This document shows, in pieces, positions 7,912-16,928 of a DNA stretch of 39,508 nucleotides. This stretch comes from a bacterium (lineage in GTDB: Bacteria > Planctomycetota > Planctomycetia > Kolteriales > Kolteriaceae): the NCBI GenBank assembly GCA_019748235.1, contig JAIEPU010000210.1, forward strand, positions 1 through 39,508. The letters are read 5' to 3'. Within the stretch, counting starts at the first letter, position 1. Each line of letters opens with the position of its first letter. The notes under the pieces were generated by a model, which worked only from the letters and a program-made list of their open reading frames with translations, was not told the DNA's origin and made no database searches. The translations under genes were made by a program, and so were the position numbers.

Positions 7912-10011
7912 TCAGGCCGGTTCGTAGACGACGGCGGAGGGGGCCGTCGATGGATGAATGGGACGCATGGAACGCTTCACTCGCGCGGGAAGCCGAATGA
8001 GATACGCGAGAAGAATCACACTGACGATCGCCGCTGCGACGACGAGAATTCCAGGGTAGCGCAGAGTGTCCTCCTTCGCATTCCCCGCGACCACCATCAA
8101 TATCCCGTTGTGGAGGGCGTGGGCAATCATTGAAGCCCAGACGCTTCCCGTTCGAGTCGCGATGATTCCAAGAACGATTCCCACAAGTGTGGTCAAAATC
8201 ATCTGTTGCGGGATCATGTGCGACACGCCGAACAAAACACTGCTGACGAGGATTGCCAATGGGGGCCTGTACCTCTGGAGAAGTCCCCCCAGAATGATTC
8301 CCCGGAACACGAGCTCTTCCGTCACTGCCGGTAACACAGCCGCTAATAGCAACGTCTGCCAGAGAGGGCGATCCATCAGCGTGTTGACCGCATGTTGTAA
8401 TCCCTCTGGGTTCTCGATCGGCATCAGCTTCTCGAGCAACGTGCCAGCCATAAGGGCGACCGGATGAAGCGCGACGATGAGCAACAGAGAAGCAATTAAA
8501 GGAATCGTTGACGGTTTCCTAAGTCCAAGGGAATCGAACGGTTTCGAAGTCAGGAAGAACGCAAAGAGAATCGCGGGCAAGAGAAGCGTGACGAGTTGAC
8601 TGGCGATGATCGTCTGGGCGGAAAGTGTCGTCCACCATCCGCTCGTGTACCATCGGAACATCATGTAGACGATGAAGAAGCCCCAAGCCTGTCGGAATGT
8701 GGTCAGCGTCGGCTTTTCCGTCAGCGAACGAACGACCCATTGTTTTAAGTCGAATCGTTCCGCTTCACGGAAGAGAACGTCCTCCCGATTGAATTGATCG
8801 GCGGCATAACGAAGGGCGAGAAATCCATAAAGCAATGTCGGCGCCAACACGGGGATGAAGTAGATCGCTGCCGTTTCATACTGGTTGAGCATGAATGTTT
8901 TGAGCAAAAGCGCCACGTTCGTCACAGGAATCAAACTGTAGAACGGCGTCAGTTCGACCCCCGGCGCGAGCGTGATGAATACCAATGGAGTGACGATGAG
9001 GAAGAGGGGCATCAAGTAGTATTGCCCTTCCTTCGTGCTGCGCGCGAAGATCGCCAGCGCCATGCAAAGCGCGCTAAAGAACGCCGACATCGGCAACATC
9101 AGTACGAACATCCAGAAGACTGATCCGAAAGACGGGGGAGAAAACACGCTTGCCATCACATCCTGCGCGGAACTCGGTATCATTCGCGCCGTTTGGGCAA
9201 AGGTAATTCCCATGCTGGTCAGGTTCACGATGGTGGTGGCTACGCTGAACACGAAAATGGTGAGGAATTTTCCGAGCACGATTTCGCCGCGTGAGGCAGG
9301 GGAGATAAGCAATGTTTCCATCGTTCCCCGTTCCTTCTCGCCGGCGCAAAGATCGACGGCGGGGTAAAACGCACCCGTGAGGGCCATCATCACGAGCAAG
9401 AATGGGAACATCCGGCTCCAAGCGGTTCCCGATCGACCGCTCGTCGTTGAGACATCTTCAACACCGTCGGCGATAGAGATCGGCTCGGCGAAGGACTCCG
9501 GATAGCCAGCCGATTTGACGCGCTCGTCAACGATTTCTTCCGACCATGTCAACACGATACTGCGAAGTAGAGTCCGCGCCATTTCGGAACGGTCGTTCGT
9601 CCCGTTGAACAGAATGCGAACGGGAACCTGCTCCCCTTTGGCAAGCCGTTCTTTCATACCGGGGGGAATTTCGAGGATGGCGTCGACACGCCCGTCCTTG
9701 ATGTCCTTGCGGGAGAGATCGTCGTCCGTGATCGCATGAACGTCGCCGAATCGTCCCTTGTTGACCAGGCGGTCGTCGAAGCTTTTACCGTCGGCCGAAA
9801 GGAGAGGTGGGTTATCGGGGAGGTCTCCCTTTCCCACGATGCCGATCGTGCGTTGTTGTTTTCCGAAGCTAAGCGTGAGTTGAAAGAGACCCAATCCCAG
9901 CGCTGGATAGAGAATGATGGGCAACACGAGTATCATGAAAAGAGTTCGGCGATCGCGCAATTGATCGCGAACTTCGCGTAGAAAAATCAGCTTCGCCTTA
10001 GGCCACATCAT
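7912..10011 (-). CDS. ABC-2/NatB-type permease fused to CPBP (CAAX-like) intramembrane protease
   Basis: A 699-residue inner-membrane fusion protein. Residues 1-410 are an ABC-2 permease of the NatB sort: a membrane helix at 22-45, a large outer loop to about 200, then helices around 200-216, 247-272, 297-322, 332-350 and 385-402. The amphipathic segment AGEKERGTMETLLISPASRGE (223-243) is typical of this family. Residues about 440-690 are a CPBP/Abi domain with the catalytic pattern TEELVFRG (Glu565, Glu566, Arg570), GVSH (His598) and HALHNG (His631/His634). The combination is known from planctomycetes, where it has been named ABC permease/CPBP protease. No ABC ATPase lies beside it; both neighbours are on the other strand. 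The substrate is unknown. The protein may export a peptide or sodium-like substrate while processing something in the membrane (inference). Confidence 0.88.
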   Translation of the reverse strand: MMWPKAKLIFLREVRDQLRDRRTLFMILVLPIILYPALGLGLFQLTLSFGKQQRTIGIVGKGDLPDNPPLLSADGKSFDDRLVNKGRFGDVHAITDDDLSRKDIKDGRVDAILEIPPGMKERLAKGEQVPVRILFNGTNDRSEMARTLLRSIVLTWSEEIVDERVKSAGYPESFAEPISIADGVEDVSTTSGRSGTAWSRMFPFLLVMMALTGAFYPAVDLCAGEKERGTMETLLISPASRGEIVLGKFLTIFVFSVATTIVNLTSMGITFAQTARMIPSSAQDVMASVFSPPSFGSVFWMFVLMLPMSAFFSALCMALAIFARSTKEGQYYLMPLFLIVTPLVFITLAPGVELTPFYSLIPVTNVALLLKTFMLNQYETAAIYFIPVLAPTLLYGFLALRYAADQFNREDVLFREAERFDLKQWVVRSLTEKPTLTTFRQAWGFFIVYMMFRWYTSGWWTTLSAQTIIASQLVTLLLPAILFAFFLTSKPFDSLGLRKPSTIPLIASLLLIVALHPVALMAGTLLEKLMPIENPEGLQHAVNTLMDRPLWQTLLLAAVLPAVTEELVFRGIILGGLLQRYRPPLAILVSSVLFGVSHMIPQQMILTTLVGIVLGIIATRTGSVWASMIAHALHNGILMVVAGNAKEDTLRYPGILVVAAAIVSVILLAYLIRLPARVKRSMRPIHPSTAPSAVVYEPA

Positions 10012-10402
10012 TGCTGTAAGACTTGCTCACTGGAACGGTCGCGACCTCTCGTCCGACTCCATTTTCGCGACAAAACGGAAAAAGGCGATCGTTTCTCTCG
10101 CTGAGATACGGTGCGAGATCACTCCGACTCGTTATTTTCTCGATTTGTCGCGTGGATCGACAATGATTCGCGACGAACACCCCGTAAAAATCGGCAGGCA
10201 TCGTTCAAGAATGACGAGCCCGACTTCCTTAATATACGTGAACATTGCTCGTTGGAGTGACGTAGATCGTACTGGGTCCTTTTCGATTCGTCGGATCATA
10301 GACGACAAGCCGTCTCGCCCGGCCCAAACTCATGGCAAGGTAAATGGGTGAGATCGTGACGAAGGAAACGTCCCTCGCGGGCATTTCGACATTTTGAATG
10401 GA
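10012..10402. other. Divergent intergenic region, about 390 bp
   Basis: Lies between the ABC/CPBP fusion gene (minus) and the giant membrane protein (plus) and should hold both promoters. It holds no frame with a ribosome-binding site and protein-like sequence, no T-tailed hairpin, and no riboswitch motif that I recognise. Confidence 0.5.
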
Positions 10403-13400
10403 ATGGATGAGTTAACGACCGTGAATCAAACTTCGCCAGAACCCGCTCCTCGTCAGGATCTTCCGGAGGAATTGACGCCTGAGGAGATTCAGGATGCATT
10501 TCGTCGTTATCACTTGATCATCGCCGGGTTTGTTTTGCTGATGTCGTTCTTCGCGGCCTCATTCATTGCCACCGCGCCGGATCTATGGCAACGGCTCGCT
10601 ACCGGCCGCTCGACAGCGGAGCAGTTCCCTTCTTTCCCGAAAACGAATGATTTCACCTTCTCAGCGGCGGAGGGAGTGACGGCGCCCAATCCCTCGTGGC
10701 TGTATGATTTGACTTCATATTTCGTCTTTCAGGCGGGGGATGTCCCCTTCGTTGTGACGAAAGTCATCCTGGTTGTTCTAACGACCCTCGTGCTCTTGAG
10801 CATCAGACGCTCTGGTCCGACACTCGGCTGGCATGCACTCTGTGTCGCTTTGGCCCTTGTCACGATGGCGAGCCGGCTTGACGTCGGCCCCACGATTGTC
10901 AGCTACCTTTTCGTCGCACTTCTTCTGTGGGTTTGGAACAAAGCATCCACGTCCCGCAATAGTCGATGGATGTACGCCTCGATACCCGTCCTCATTCTTT
11001 GGGCGAACGTGGACATTCTGTTTCCGCTGGGCGGAGCATTGGTTCTGGCCTTTTGGGTGGGGGAGACGCTTGATCGATTGTTCAATCCATCGGGAGCATC
11101 ATCTTCTCGGAGTGAAGTCAAATCTTCAGCTCTTCCATTTGCCATCGCCGCCGTCGTGGGAGTGTTGGCCGGGTTCATTAGTCCCTTCGGTTACCTGAAT
11201 TTCATCTATCCCTACACAACGATTCCGATACTTCACAAACTCCCCATTCTTGATACCGACGGCGAGGGGTGGAACTATCTCTTGAGTTCGCTTCGGGAGA
11301 ACCGATGGACCATCCCCCTCGTCGTGTGGATTTGCCTCGTGATCCTCGCCTTGTTTTCATTCCTGTTAAATGCAAGTCGATTCCGTTTTGTCTCGATACT
11401 TCTCGTCGTCGTCGCGATTGCCGTCGCCACGTTCGAACGTTGGATCGGCGTATCGGGAATCATTCTCGCCGTCGTCACATCGCTGAACGCGCAGGAGTTC
11501 TACGTCGCTCGATTTGGAACTTCGGTTCGGACAAGTTTTAGCGCGCTTGTCGTCTCTCAACTCGGCGTCATCGGAATCATCCTTGTGGTATTTGCGGGCA
11601 TGCTTGGCATGCTCACTGGCCGAATTCAGGGACATGTCGCTCAGTTCGGCTTCACCATCGATCGATCTTTATTTCCTGAGAGAACCGCGGAGTGGTTGGC
11701 TTCCAGCGGCCTGGAACAGAGTTCCTTCACGATATCTCCCGCACAACGTGTCGCAGGGTATTTGATTTGGGCCGATCCAAAGAGAAAAAGCTTCATCGAT
11801 ACACGCTGGACCGATGGCGCTGGAGGCTGGCTCGAGCATGATCGGGCGAGATTTTCTGTGATGGGACTCGATCCCAAACGGGTGGATCCGAACGCCTGGA
11901 AGGAAATCTTCAAAAAGCAGAATGTCAGTAACATTATCGTCGATCTGCGCGATGAATCAGAATTGATGAGGACTGTTCGACAACAACTAGCGCAGCGATC
12001 GGACATCGCTCCCATCCACGTCGATGATCAATGCGTGGTCTATGGCTGGCTCACCGATTCGATCTCTGATTATGCCAAGATCAAATCCCATCGACTTCAA
12101 ACGAATGCGATTGCGTTTCGTGAAAAGCGAGATCCCTCTCCTCCGACGGACCGTCCGGTGACGCCTCCGGGAATCATCGACGACATTTGGCCGATTCGTT
12201 GGGCGCAGCGTCCGGATGGACTATTCCGCGGGACATTTTTTTCAGGAGGGGGCTATTGGCTAGGACAGCCTGGATCCAGCACGCTTGCCACCGCTTACCT
12301 TCGTGAAGCGGTTTCGAATGCACCGGACAGTCCCGACGCAAACCTTCGCCTTGGAGTCGCGTTTATCGGCGTCTGCCAGCAAGAACTGATGGCTCTCGCG
12401 TCGCAGCGAAAACGTCCCACGGTCGGGCCTACTCTTCCTAAGGACGCCGCGCCGGCAGCAAGTCCGCAAGATCCGGCGCAAACATCTTCATCGAACGAAG
12501 CGGCATCCTCGACGAATTTGGTTCCGTCAGACACGATTTTGACTCGGCATCATCAAACGATGGCGGCGCTTCAAGCGGCGCTGACCGCAGGCGCGGATAA
12601 TTTCGGCATTCACAAAGCGATCAGTGACTTCGCCCAGATGAATGGATTTGTCGATCTATGGCTTCAGCAGCTCGAAGAGCAGCGACGCTTCGCGCAGGAT
12701 CCGAAACAAAGAGGGGTGATCGATGCGGAACTTGAATACGTTCGCGCGGAGGTAAAGCAGCGAAAGGAACAATACAAGCTGGCGATCCAGAATCGCTCAA
12801 AAGAACTCGCCGATCAGTCGAAGAAGATCGATGAGGAACTGGCAAAGCTCGCGGAAAAGATTAAGGGAGCCAAAGAAGCAGAACGGCCGCAGCTCGAGCA
12901 GCAGCAGGAATTCTTCCGTCGCCAGGCGGATGCTTTCAGGCAGATGTCCACCATCGATCGACCTTACGAGAATGCACAGATCGCCTTTGGCTTGAACCTT
13001 CCGCTCCTGGCCGTCATCGAGATCGAAAAGGTTCCGATCCAGTCTCCCGAGGCGTCGGCTTCCGCGGAGTTTGCCGCGCGACTTTATCTTCGGATCGGAA
13101 TGCCCGACAAGGCAATGGGGCGGCTCAACCTGCTGAAGACCGCAGAGGCATCCAATAAGTTGCCACCGGGGGTTTATCAATGGCTTCTCGCGCAGGTTCA
13201 AATCACCAGCGGGCAGTTCGAAGCCGCGCGTGATTCACTTGAACAAGCGATCGCGGCTGTTCGTGGCAATGCCGTGATAACGAGCCTTAATAACGTCGAA
13301 GCTCGGATCCGCGCGGGACTGATGGTGATGCGAAGCGGTTCACCCGTAGTGAATGAGGCGCGGGGGATTATCACCGAACGATCCTTTGAGGCGAGCTATC

Positions 13401-13747
13401 TCTATGATTTGGCGATGGTGCATCTTGCCTTGGCGGAGCCCGCGCGAGCGGCAGAGGACTTTCTCGCCATCAATAAGCTGGTTCCTGAATTTCAGCTTCG
13501 TCCCGTAATGGAATTCTACTATCAGCAAATTGCCGAGAAGTCTTTGCCCGTGGTGCCTGTTCCTTCGACCGAGGATGAGATCGCCCTTCGTTTTCCACCG
13601 AAAGCGACTGATACGGCCCCGTCGGCGGACAAGTCGAATACTCCGAATCAAGAGACACCCAAGCCGGCTACCCCGGCAGAAACGCCCGTAGGATCGCCTG
13701 AGCCATCCAAACCAGCCGAAAAACCGAGCACCGAAGAAAAGAAGTAA
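10403..13747 (+). CDS. Large GT-C-like polytopic membrane protein with coiled-coil and TPR-like C-terminal region
   Basis: A 1114-residue protein. After a short cytosolic N-tail, residues about 36-405 contain roughly nine membrane helices. The first loop reads APDLWQRLATGR...NDFTFSAAEG...NPSWLYDLTSYFVF, the pattern of GT-C-fold proteins where an acidic residue follows the first helix (DxW...L..G...P..D.FS.T...W...WL). A soluble part near 415-540 includes GYLIWADPKRKSFIDTRW, also found after the membrane part of such proteins. Residues about 675-730 are low complexity. About 760-855 is a charged coiled coil (ELADQSKKIDEELAKLAEK). About 870-1060 looks like TPR-type helical repeats (LYLRIGMPDKAMGRLNLL), and the tail is Pro/Thr/Glu-rich. 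It may transfer a sugar from a lipid carrier, but no substrate can be assigned. A TTG at 10394 is an alternative start. Confidence 0.7.
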   Translation: MDELTTVNQTSPEPAPRQDLPEELTPEEIQDAFRRYHLIIAGFVLLMSFFAASFIATAPDLWQRLATGRSTAEQFPSFPKTNDFTFSAAEGVTAPNPSWLYDLTSYFVFQAGDVPFVVTKVILVVLTTLVLLSIRRSGPTLGWHALCVALALVTMASRLDVGPTIVSYLFVALLLWVWNKASTSRNSRWMYASIPVLILWANVDILFPLGGALVLAFWVGETLDRLFNPSGASSSRSEVKSSALPFAIAAVVGVLAGFISPFGYLNFIYPYTTIPILHKLPILDTDGEGWNYLLSSLRENRWTIPLVVWICLVILALFSFLLNASRFRFVSILLVVVAIAVATFERWIGVSGIILAVVTSLNAQEFYVARFGTSVRTSFSALVVSQLGVIGIILVVFAGMLGMLTGRIQGHVAQFGFTIDRSLFPERTAEWLASSGLEQSSFTISPAQRVAGYLIWADPKRKSFIDTRWTDGAGGWLEHDRARFSVMGLDPKRVDPNAWKEIFKKQNVSNIIVDLRDESELMRTVRQQLAQRSDIAPIHVDDQCVVYGWLTDSISDYAKIKSHRLQTNAIAFREKRDPSPPTDRPVTPPGIIDDIWPIRWAQRPDGLFRGTFFSGGGYWLGQPGSSTLATAYLREAVSNAPDSPDANLRLGVAFIGVCQQELMALASQRKRPTVGPTLPKDAAPAASPQDPAQTSSSNEAASSTNLVPSDTILTRHHQTMAALQAALTAGADNFGIHKAISDFAQMNGFVDLWLQQLEEQRRFAQDPKQRGVIDAELEYVRAEVKQRKEQYKLAIQNRSKELADQSKKIDEELAKLAEKIKGAKEAERPQLEQQQEFFRRQADAFRQMSTIDRPYENAQIAFGLNLPLLAVIEIEKVPIQSPEASASAEFAARLYLRIGMPDKAMGRLNLLKTAEASNKLPPGVYQWLLAQVQITSGQFEAARDSLEQAIAAVRGNAVITSLNNVEARIRAGLMVMRSGSPVVNEARGIITERSFEASYLYDLAMVHLALAEPARAAEDFLAINKLVPEFQLRPVMEFYYQQIAEKSLPVVPVPSTEDEIALRFPPKATDTAPSADKSNTPNQETPKPATPAETPVGSPEPSKPAEKPSTEEKK

Positions 13748-13878
13748 GGCGAGCGCTTATCGCGTCATCTGCCGACATGTCCGCATCATGACGTTGAGAG
13801 ATGGCTTCAGTACGTGCTGGAACCTTATTCCCCTTGATCGTGGTTGCGTCGCGACCACCGGATGGGTTCACTTCGATG

Positions 13879-14376
13879 TTAAAACGCCCACCGCTCTTGC
13901 AAGTCTAGCCGTTCGATGGCGTCTTTCGGTGACATGTTGATAATGGGGGCGGTGATCCATTCTCCCGTTTCTAGCCTTTGTTCGTGCACATAAAACGTCA
14001 TATAGGAGTTCTCCACTTTCGCGATTCGATTCAGGGAGTCGATGGAAAGCGCAACTGCCACGACGTTGTATTCCCCAATGACGGTTCGCAAGGAGGCAGA
14101 CGGGGTAATCCGCTGAAGTGCAAAGCGGAACTTGATGTCTTCAGCGGACAAATAGACTGAGTAACGCTCGGGGTAAAGCAAATAGCGAACTTCCGTAGGC
14201 AAAAAGCAGAAAAGGCATCTCCAAGCAAATGAGGAGAAGCCTCTTTCTGTTTTGTTCCGGTCGGTTCCGAAGCTCTGGGGAGGTGCGGAGAAGGGACCAG
14301 TGAGCCAAGTTTCGCCGAGATGTTTCCCATTTACTAGCATCAACTGTAGATAAAAGGTTTTTGCCTTCGAGATCAT
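13879..14376 (-). CDS. Hypothetical protein, 165 residues
   Basis: I do not recognise a family. The second half (about residues 85-165) is protein-like, with alternating hydrophobic strands (IGEYNVVAVALSIDSLNRIAKVE, MTFYVHEQRLETGEWITAPII) and an amphipathic end AIERLDLQERWAF. The first half is less convincing, with CLFCFLPTEVRYLLYPERYSVYL the only hydrophobic stretch. The ATG at 14376 follows GGAG at a good distance. It lies between the giant membrane protein (convergent, 131 bp away) and the PEP-CTERM gene, whose terminator at 14401-14430 isolates it. It could be a lineage-restricted gene; an alternative is that only the later part is coding. Confidence 0.5.
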   Translation of the reverse strand: MISKAKTFYLQLMLVNGKHLGETWLTGPFSAPPQSFGTDRNKTERGFSSFAWRCLFCFLPTEVRYLLYPERYSVYLSAEDIKFRFALQRITPSASLRTVIGEYNVVAVALSIDSLNRIAKVENSYMTFYVHEQRLETGEWITAPIINMSPKDAIERLDLQERWAF

Positions 14377-14400
14377 CTTTCGCTCCGCGCGATGTAACGT

Positions 14401-14430
14401 AAAAGGGCTGCCTCGTTGGAAGCAGCCCTT
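14401..14430 (-). terminator. Rho-independent terminator of the PEP-CTERM gene
   Basis: AAGGGCTGC (14403-14411) pairs with GCAGCCCTT (14422-14430) across a ten-base loop. On the minus strand the stem is followed by T residues (AAAA at 14401-14404 on the plus strand). It starts 44 bp after the stop codon at 14474. The plus-strand side also has a T-rich flank, so it could act in both directions. Confidence 0.8.
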
Positions 14431-14473
14431 CTTTGTTTACTGAGGATCGAAAGTCGGTTTATCAGTTTTCTCT

Positions 14474-15031
14474 TCAGGACTTGCGACGACGAACGACGTA
14501 TCCGCCAATCACTCCACACGCTGCGAGCGACACCATCACGAGCGTCGACGCTTCGGGAACGACCTGGAAGGTTGTGGTCAATTCGGTTCCACCTGGGAGA
14601 ATAGCAAGTTCGCCTGCACCGGCAGATACTGTGATGGTGCTACTCGTAAAGCTAATATCGCCGGGGACAAAGCCGAAATCATTGGGCCCTAAGATCGAAA
14701 CACCTGTCACCGGGCTGTCGATACCAGTGATCGTAAGCGTCAATGGATCAACAGTTGTCGATTCTGTGTTGAGATTGGTAACACTCAGCGTAAAAGTGTT
14801 TCCAGAAAGACTAAACACCCACAAGAGTGGAGTTACAACGCCATTGGGTTGAGAATTCCCCAGCATTGCATCGCCGTCGGAAATCGAGTCGTTATTGAAT
14901 ACCACCTGATCAATCGCACCGCTTGTGTGTGCTGTTAGGCTAACACTCACGGTATCACCAGTGAATCCAGCATTTGCCGCGCTTGCAAATCCAACCAGTG
15001 CAAGTGCAAGGGCCCGGGTACGAAGTGACAT
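14474..15031 (-). CDS. PEP-CTERM sorting-domain surface protein
   Basis: A 185-residue exported protein. The signal peptide (MSLRTRALALALVGFASAANA) ends near residue 21. The body is Ser/Thr/Gly/Val-rich beta-strand material (LTAHTSGAIDQVVFNNDSISDGD, TLSVTNLNTESTTVDPLTLTITG). The last 28 residues are a PEP-CTERM tail: the VPEAST motif, a hydrophobic helix LVMVSLAACGVIGGYVV, and an RRRK end. In such proteins exosortase EpsH/XrtA-type enzymes recognise the PEP motif, cut, and help place the protein at the cell surface, often with exopolysaccharide. No exosortase is in this window. An AGGGAG ribosome-binding site precedes the ATG. A terminator at 14401-14430 makes it a single-gene unit. Confidence 0.9.
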   Translation of the reverse strand: MSLRTRALALALVGFASAANAGFTGDTVSVSLTAHTSGAIDQVVFNNDSISDGDAMLGNSQPNGVVTPLLWVFSLSGNTFTLSVTNLNTESTTVDPLTLTITGIDSPVTGVSILGPNDFGFVPGDISFTSSTITVSAGAGELAILPGGTELTTTFQVVPEASTLVMVSLAACGVIGGYVVRRRKS

Positions 15032-15441
15032 CTTTTTTCAAGCTCCCTAGAGTCGATCACGAGACGTGCCAGTCGTGTTCGACCAATTCAAATTCTCGGC
15101 AATGATGTGCGGGCTGTCCCTACTGATCAATTAGCCCAAACGTGATAGTAAAGGACACCCGTCAGAAGCTCAACTCAGTTTTGAGCATCTAATTGGCGGT
15201 TTTTCAGCATGGCAGGGATACAGAAGAACATCTTGAGCAGATGGTAATCAAAATGAGATGCGGTGATTTCGGTCAAGCAGTTCGCTTCCGCATGAATTCC
15301 TAGTGCTTGACACAATCATCCGTGTCACGTTGCCAGCACGTCCGGGGGGCGTTCTTGTCTCTCGATAAAAGGAAAAAGCCCTGTCATGATCTGACAAGGC
15401 TTTTCTGATTTACTTTCTAATCCGAATATCGGCCTCGCCGA
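15032..15441. other. Intergenic region upstream of the PEP-CTERM gene, about 410 bp
   Basis: This holds the promoter and leader of the PEP-CTERM gene on the minus strand and the terminator of the next minus-strand gene (15374-15404). I see no gene, no riboswitch motif and no repeat with a copy elsewhere in the window. The stretch at 15140-15300 is AT-richer than its surroundings. Confidence 0.5.
15374..15404 (-). terminator. Rho-independent terminator of the Gln/Pro-rich exported protein gene
   Basis: AAAAGCC..TGTCA (15374-15386) pairs with TGACA..GGCTTTT (15391-15404) around TGAT C, with one G-U pair when read on the minus strand, and a T-run on the 3' side there. It begins 38 bp after the stop at 15442. 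Confidence 0.75.
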
Positions 15442-16629
15442 TTATCGGCGGTACGTCGTTTGATATTTTCGCAAGACGTCCGGCGAGACTTGCTTCATCT
15501 TCATTCCAGGGGCGACGCGTCGCATCGGAGCTTGCTGAGGCATCGCTTGCGCGGGAAGGACCTCTCCATCGGGAGCAGCGGCATAGGTCGTCTTCGTCGC
15601 GATCGTGACGGGTTGAGCCGGGGCAGCGGCATAGCCGGTTTGCTCCACGTAGATCGTACCCTCCTCCGGAACGACCGTTTGCGTCATCGATGACTGCGGA
15701 GGAAGAGCTTCCGTCGTTTGCTCCTTCCCTTCGAGTTCTTGAACTTCCGCTGACGGTGCATTCACGGTGTCACCGAACCAGGGATCAACTTCCTGTGGCG
15801 CGGCAGCCACCGGCTTGGCAGGGGGCATCGACATCGGAACAGAACTGGTGGTTATCGGAGCGGAGTTCACCGGAACGAGTTTTCCGTCGCGATAAACACC
15901 GATGACTCGCTCCTTGACACTCTTGATTTCCTCGCCTGGAGCAAGAGTCTTGATCAAATCCGCATCGGGCTGAACGACTACTTCCGTTCCTAGAGCCGGT
16001 GTTCCGTCATTGACGTCCTTTACATGGACCACGCGATCCGCTCCCTGCGGAGGAACCATCTGTTGTTGTGGCATATAGTGCTGCTGCATCTGAGGCTGTG
16101 GGTGGTACTCGGCTTGAGGTTGTTGACGTCCCATCTGCATGAGTTGCTGACCGAGTGTCGGCTTCGACACCTTGTGACGAGTGGCGGTTGAAGGTCGCTG
16201 AGAGGAAGAAAGTGTGCTGCGGCTTAGCGGTTCGACCGACTTGCTCGAGAACTGGTTTACCTGAGAGGACCAGCGCTTCTTCGTCGGCGTCGGCTTTGCC
16301 GTCATGTGCTCGGCGGTCGGAACCCCGTCCACTTCAACGATCTGCCCCTCTTCCATGGCGTAAGCGGCGTTGGTTGAATACTTCTCGCCACTAGGTGTCT
16401 GGTATTGAGGCTGAGCGGCCGTCTCCCCCTTGGCTTTGTTCCAGAGCTTCTGATAGCCGCTGGAAAACGGATTCTGGAAGAACGAGCTCTTCTTCTGCCG
16501 ATAGACCGGCATCCCCTCGGGTTCTCGAGTGGCCGACTGAGCGCCGACGCTGTTTACACCGACGCTTGCCGCCGCCAAGGTCGCCAGGCAGCAGCTTCGA
16601 AACCAAGACCTAACATTGAACGTTTCCAT
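15442..16629 (-). CDS. Exported Gln/Pro-rich protein of unknown function
   Basis: A 395-residue protein that I cannot assign to a family. Residues 1-31 are a signal peptide with two cysteines (METFNVRSWFRSCCLATLAA, cut near VGAQ). The mature chain is mostly disordered: a Gln/Met/Pro/His-rich run near 165-200 (QLMQMGRQQPQAEYHPQPQM), a short folded-looking core near 205-275 (RVVHVKDVNDGTPALGTEVVV, SVKERVIGVYRDGKLVPV), then Ala/Pro-rich sequence and a basic tail ending YQTTYRR. The core has the look of a bacterial surface or envelope assembly protein. An upstream extension of the frame to 16719 is open, but the ATG at 16629 begins the signal peptide and follows GGGAG. A terminator follows at 15374-15404. 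Confidence 0.75.
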   Translation of the reverse strand: METFNVRSWFRSCCLATLAAASVGVNSVGAQSATREPEGMPVYRQKKSSFFQNPFSSGYQKLWNKAKGETAAQPQYQTPSGEKYSTNAAYAMEEGQIVEVDGVPTAEHMTAKPTPTKKRWSSQVNQFSSKSVEPLSRSTLSSSQRPSTATRHKVSKPTLGQQLMQMGRQQPQAEYHPQPQMQQHYMPQQQMVPPQGADRVVHVKDVNDGTPALGTEVVVQPDADLIKTLAPGEEIKSVKERVIGVYRDGKLVPVNSAPITTSSVPMSMPPAKPVAAAPQEVDPWFGDTVNAPSAEVQELEGKEQTTEALPPQSSMTQTVVPEEGTIYVEQTGYAAAPAQPVTIATKTTYAAAPDGEVLPAQAMPQQAPMRRVAPGMKMKQVSPDVLRKYQTTYRR

Positions 16630-16928
16630 TTGTTTCACTCCCACGAAATCCAGCGACCTGGTCGTCCCGGAACTCATTGCCGGGCGATGATGGCTCCCAT
16701 AGGGGAGGCTGCTTACCAAGTTCGTTCGTTACGATTCATCGGATCATGCGGAAGGTAGGATCGAGTCCGTCCGTGACGGATAGGAGGAGGGAAGGGGAAA
16801 TTCCGGCCACACGATAGGAAATGTCACCGCAGACCGCGCAGATTAACGTAGCAGGTTGGCTGTGAATTCAACTGGGAGAGCAAAATGAGGCAATCAACTT
16901 CGATTTTGATGTCGCAGTCTGCGTCCTT
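16630..16928. other. Intergenic region, 299 bp
   Basis: Lies between the end of the ABC ATPase gene and the start of the Gln/Pro-rich protein gene, both on the minus strand. It holds no convincing gene, no T-tailed hairpin near the ATPase stop and no recognised regulatory RNA. Confidence 0.45.
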
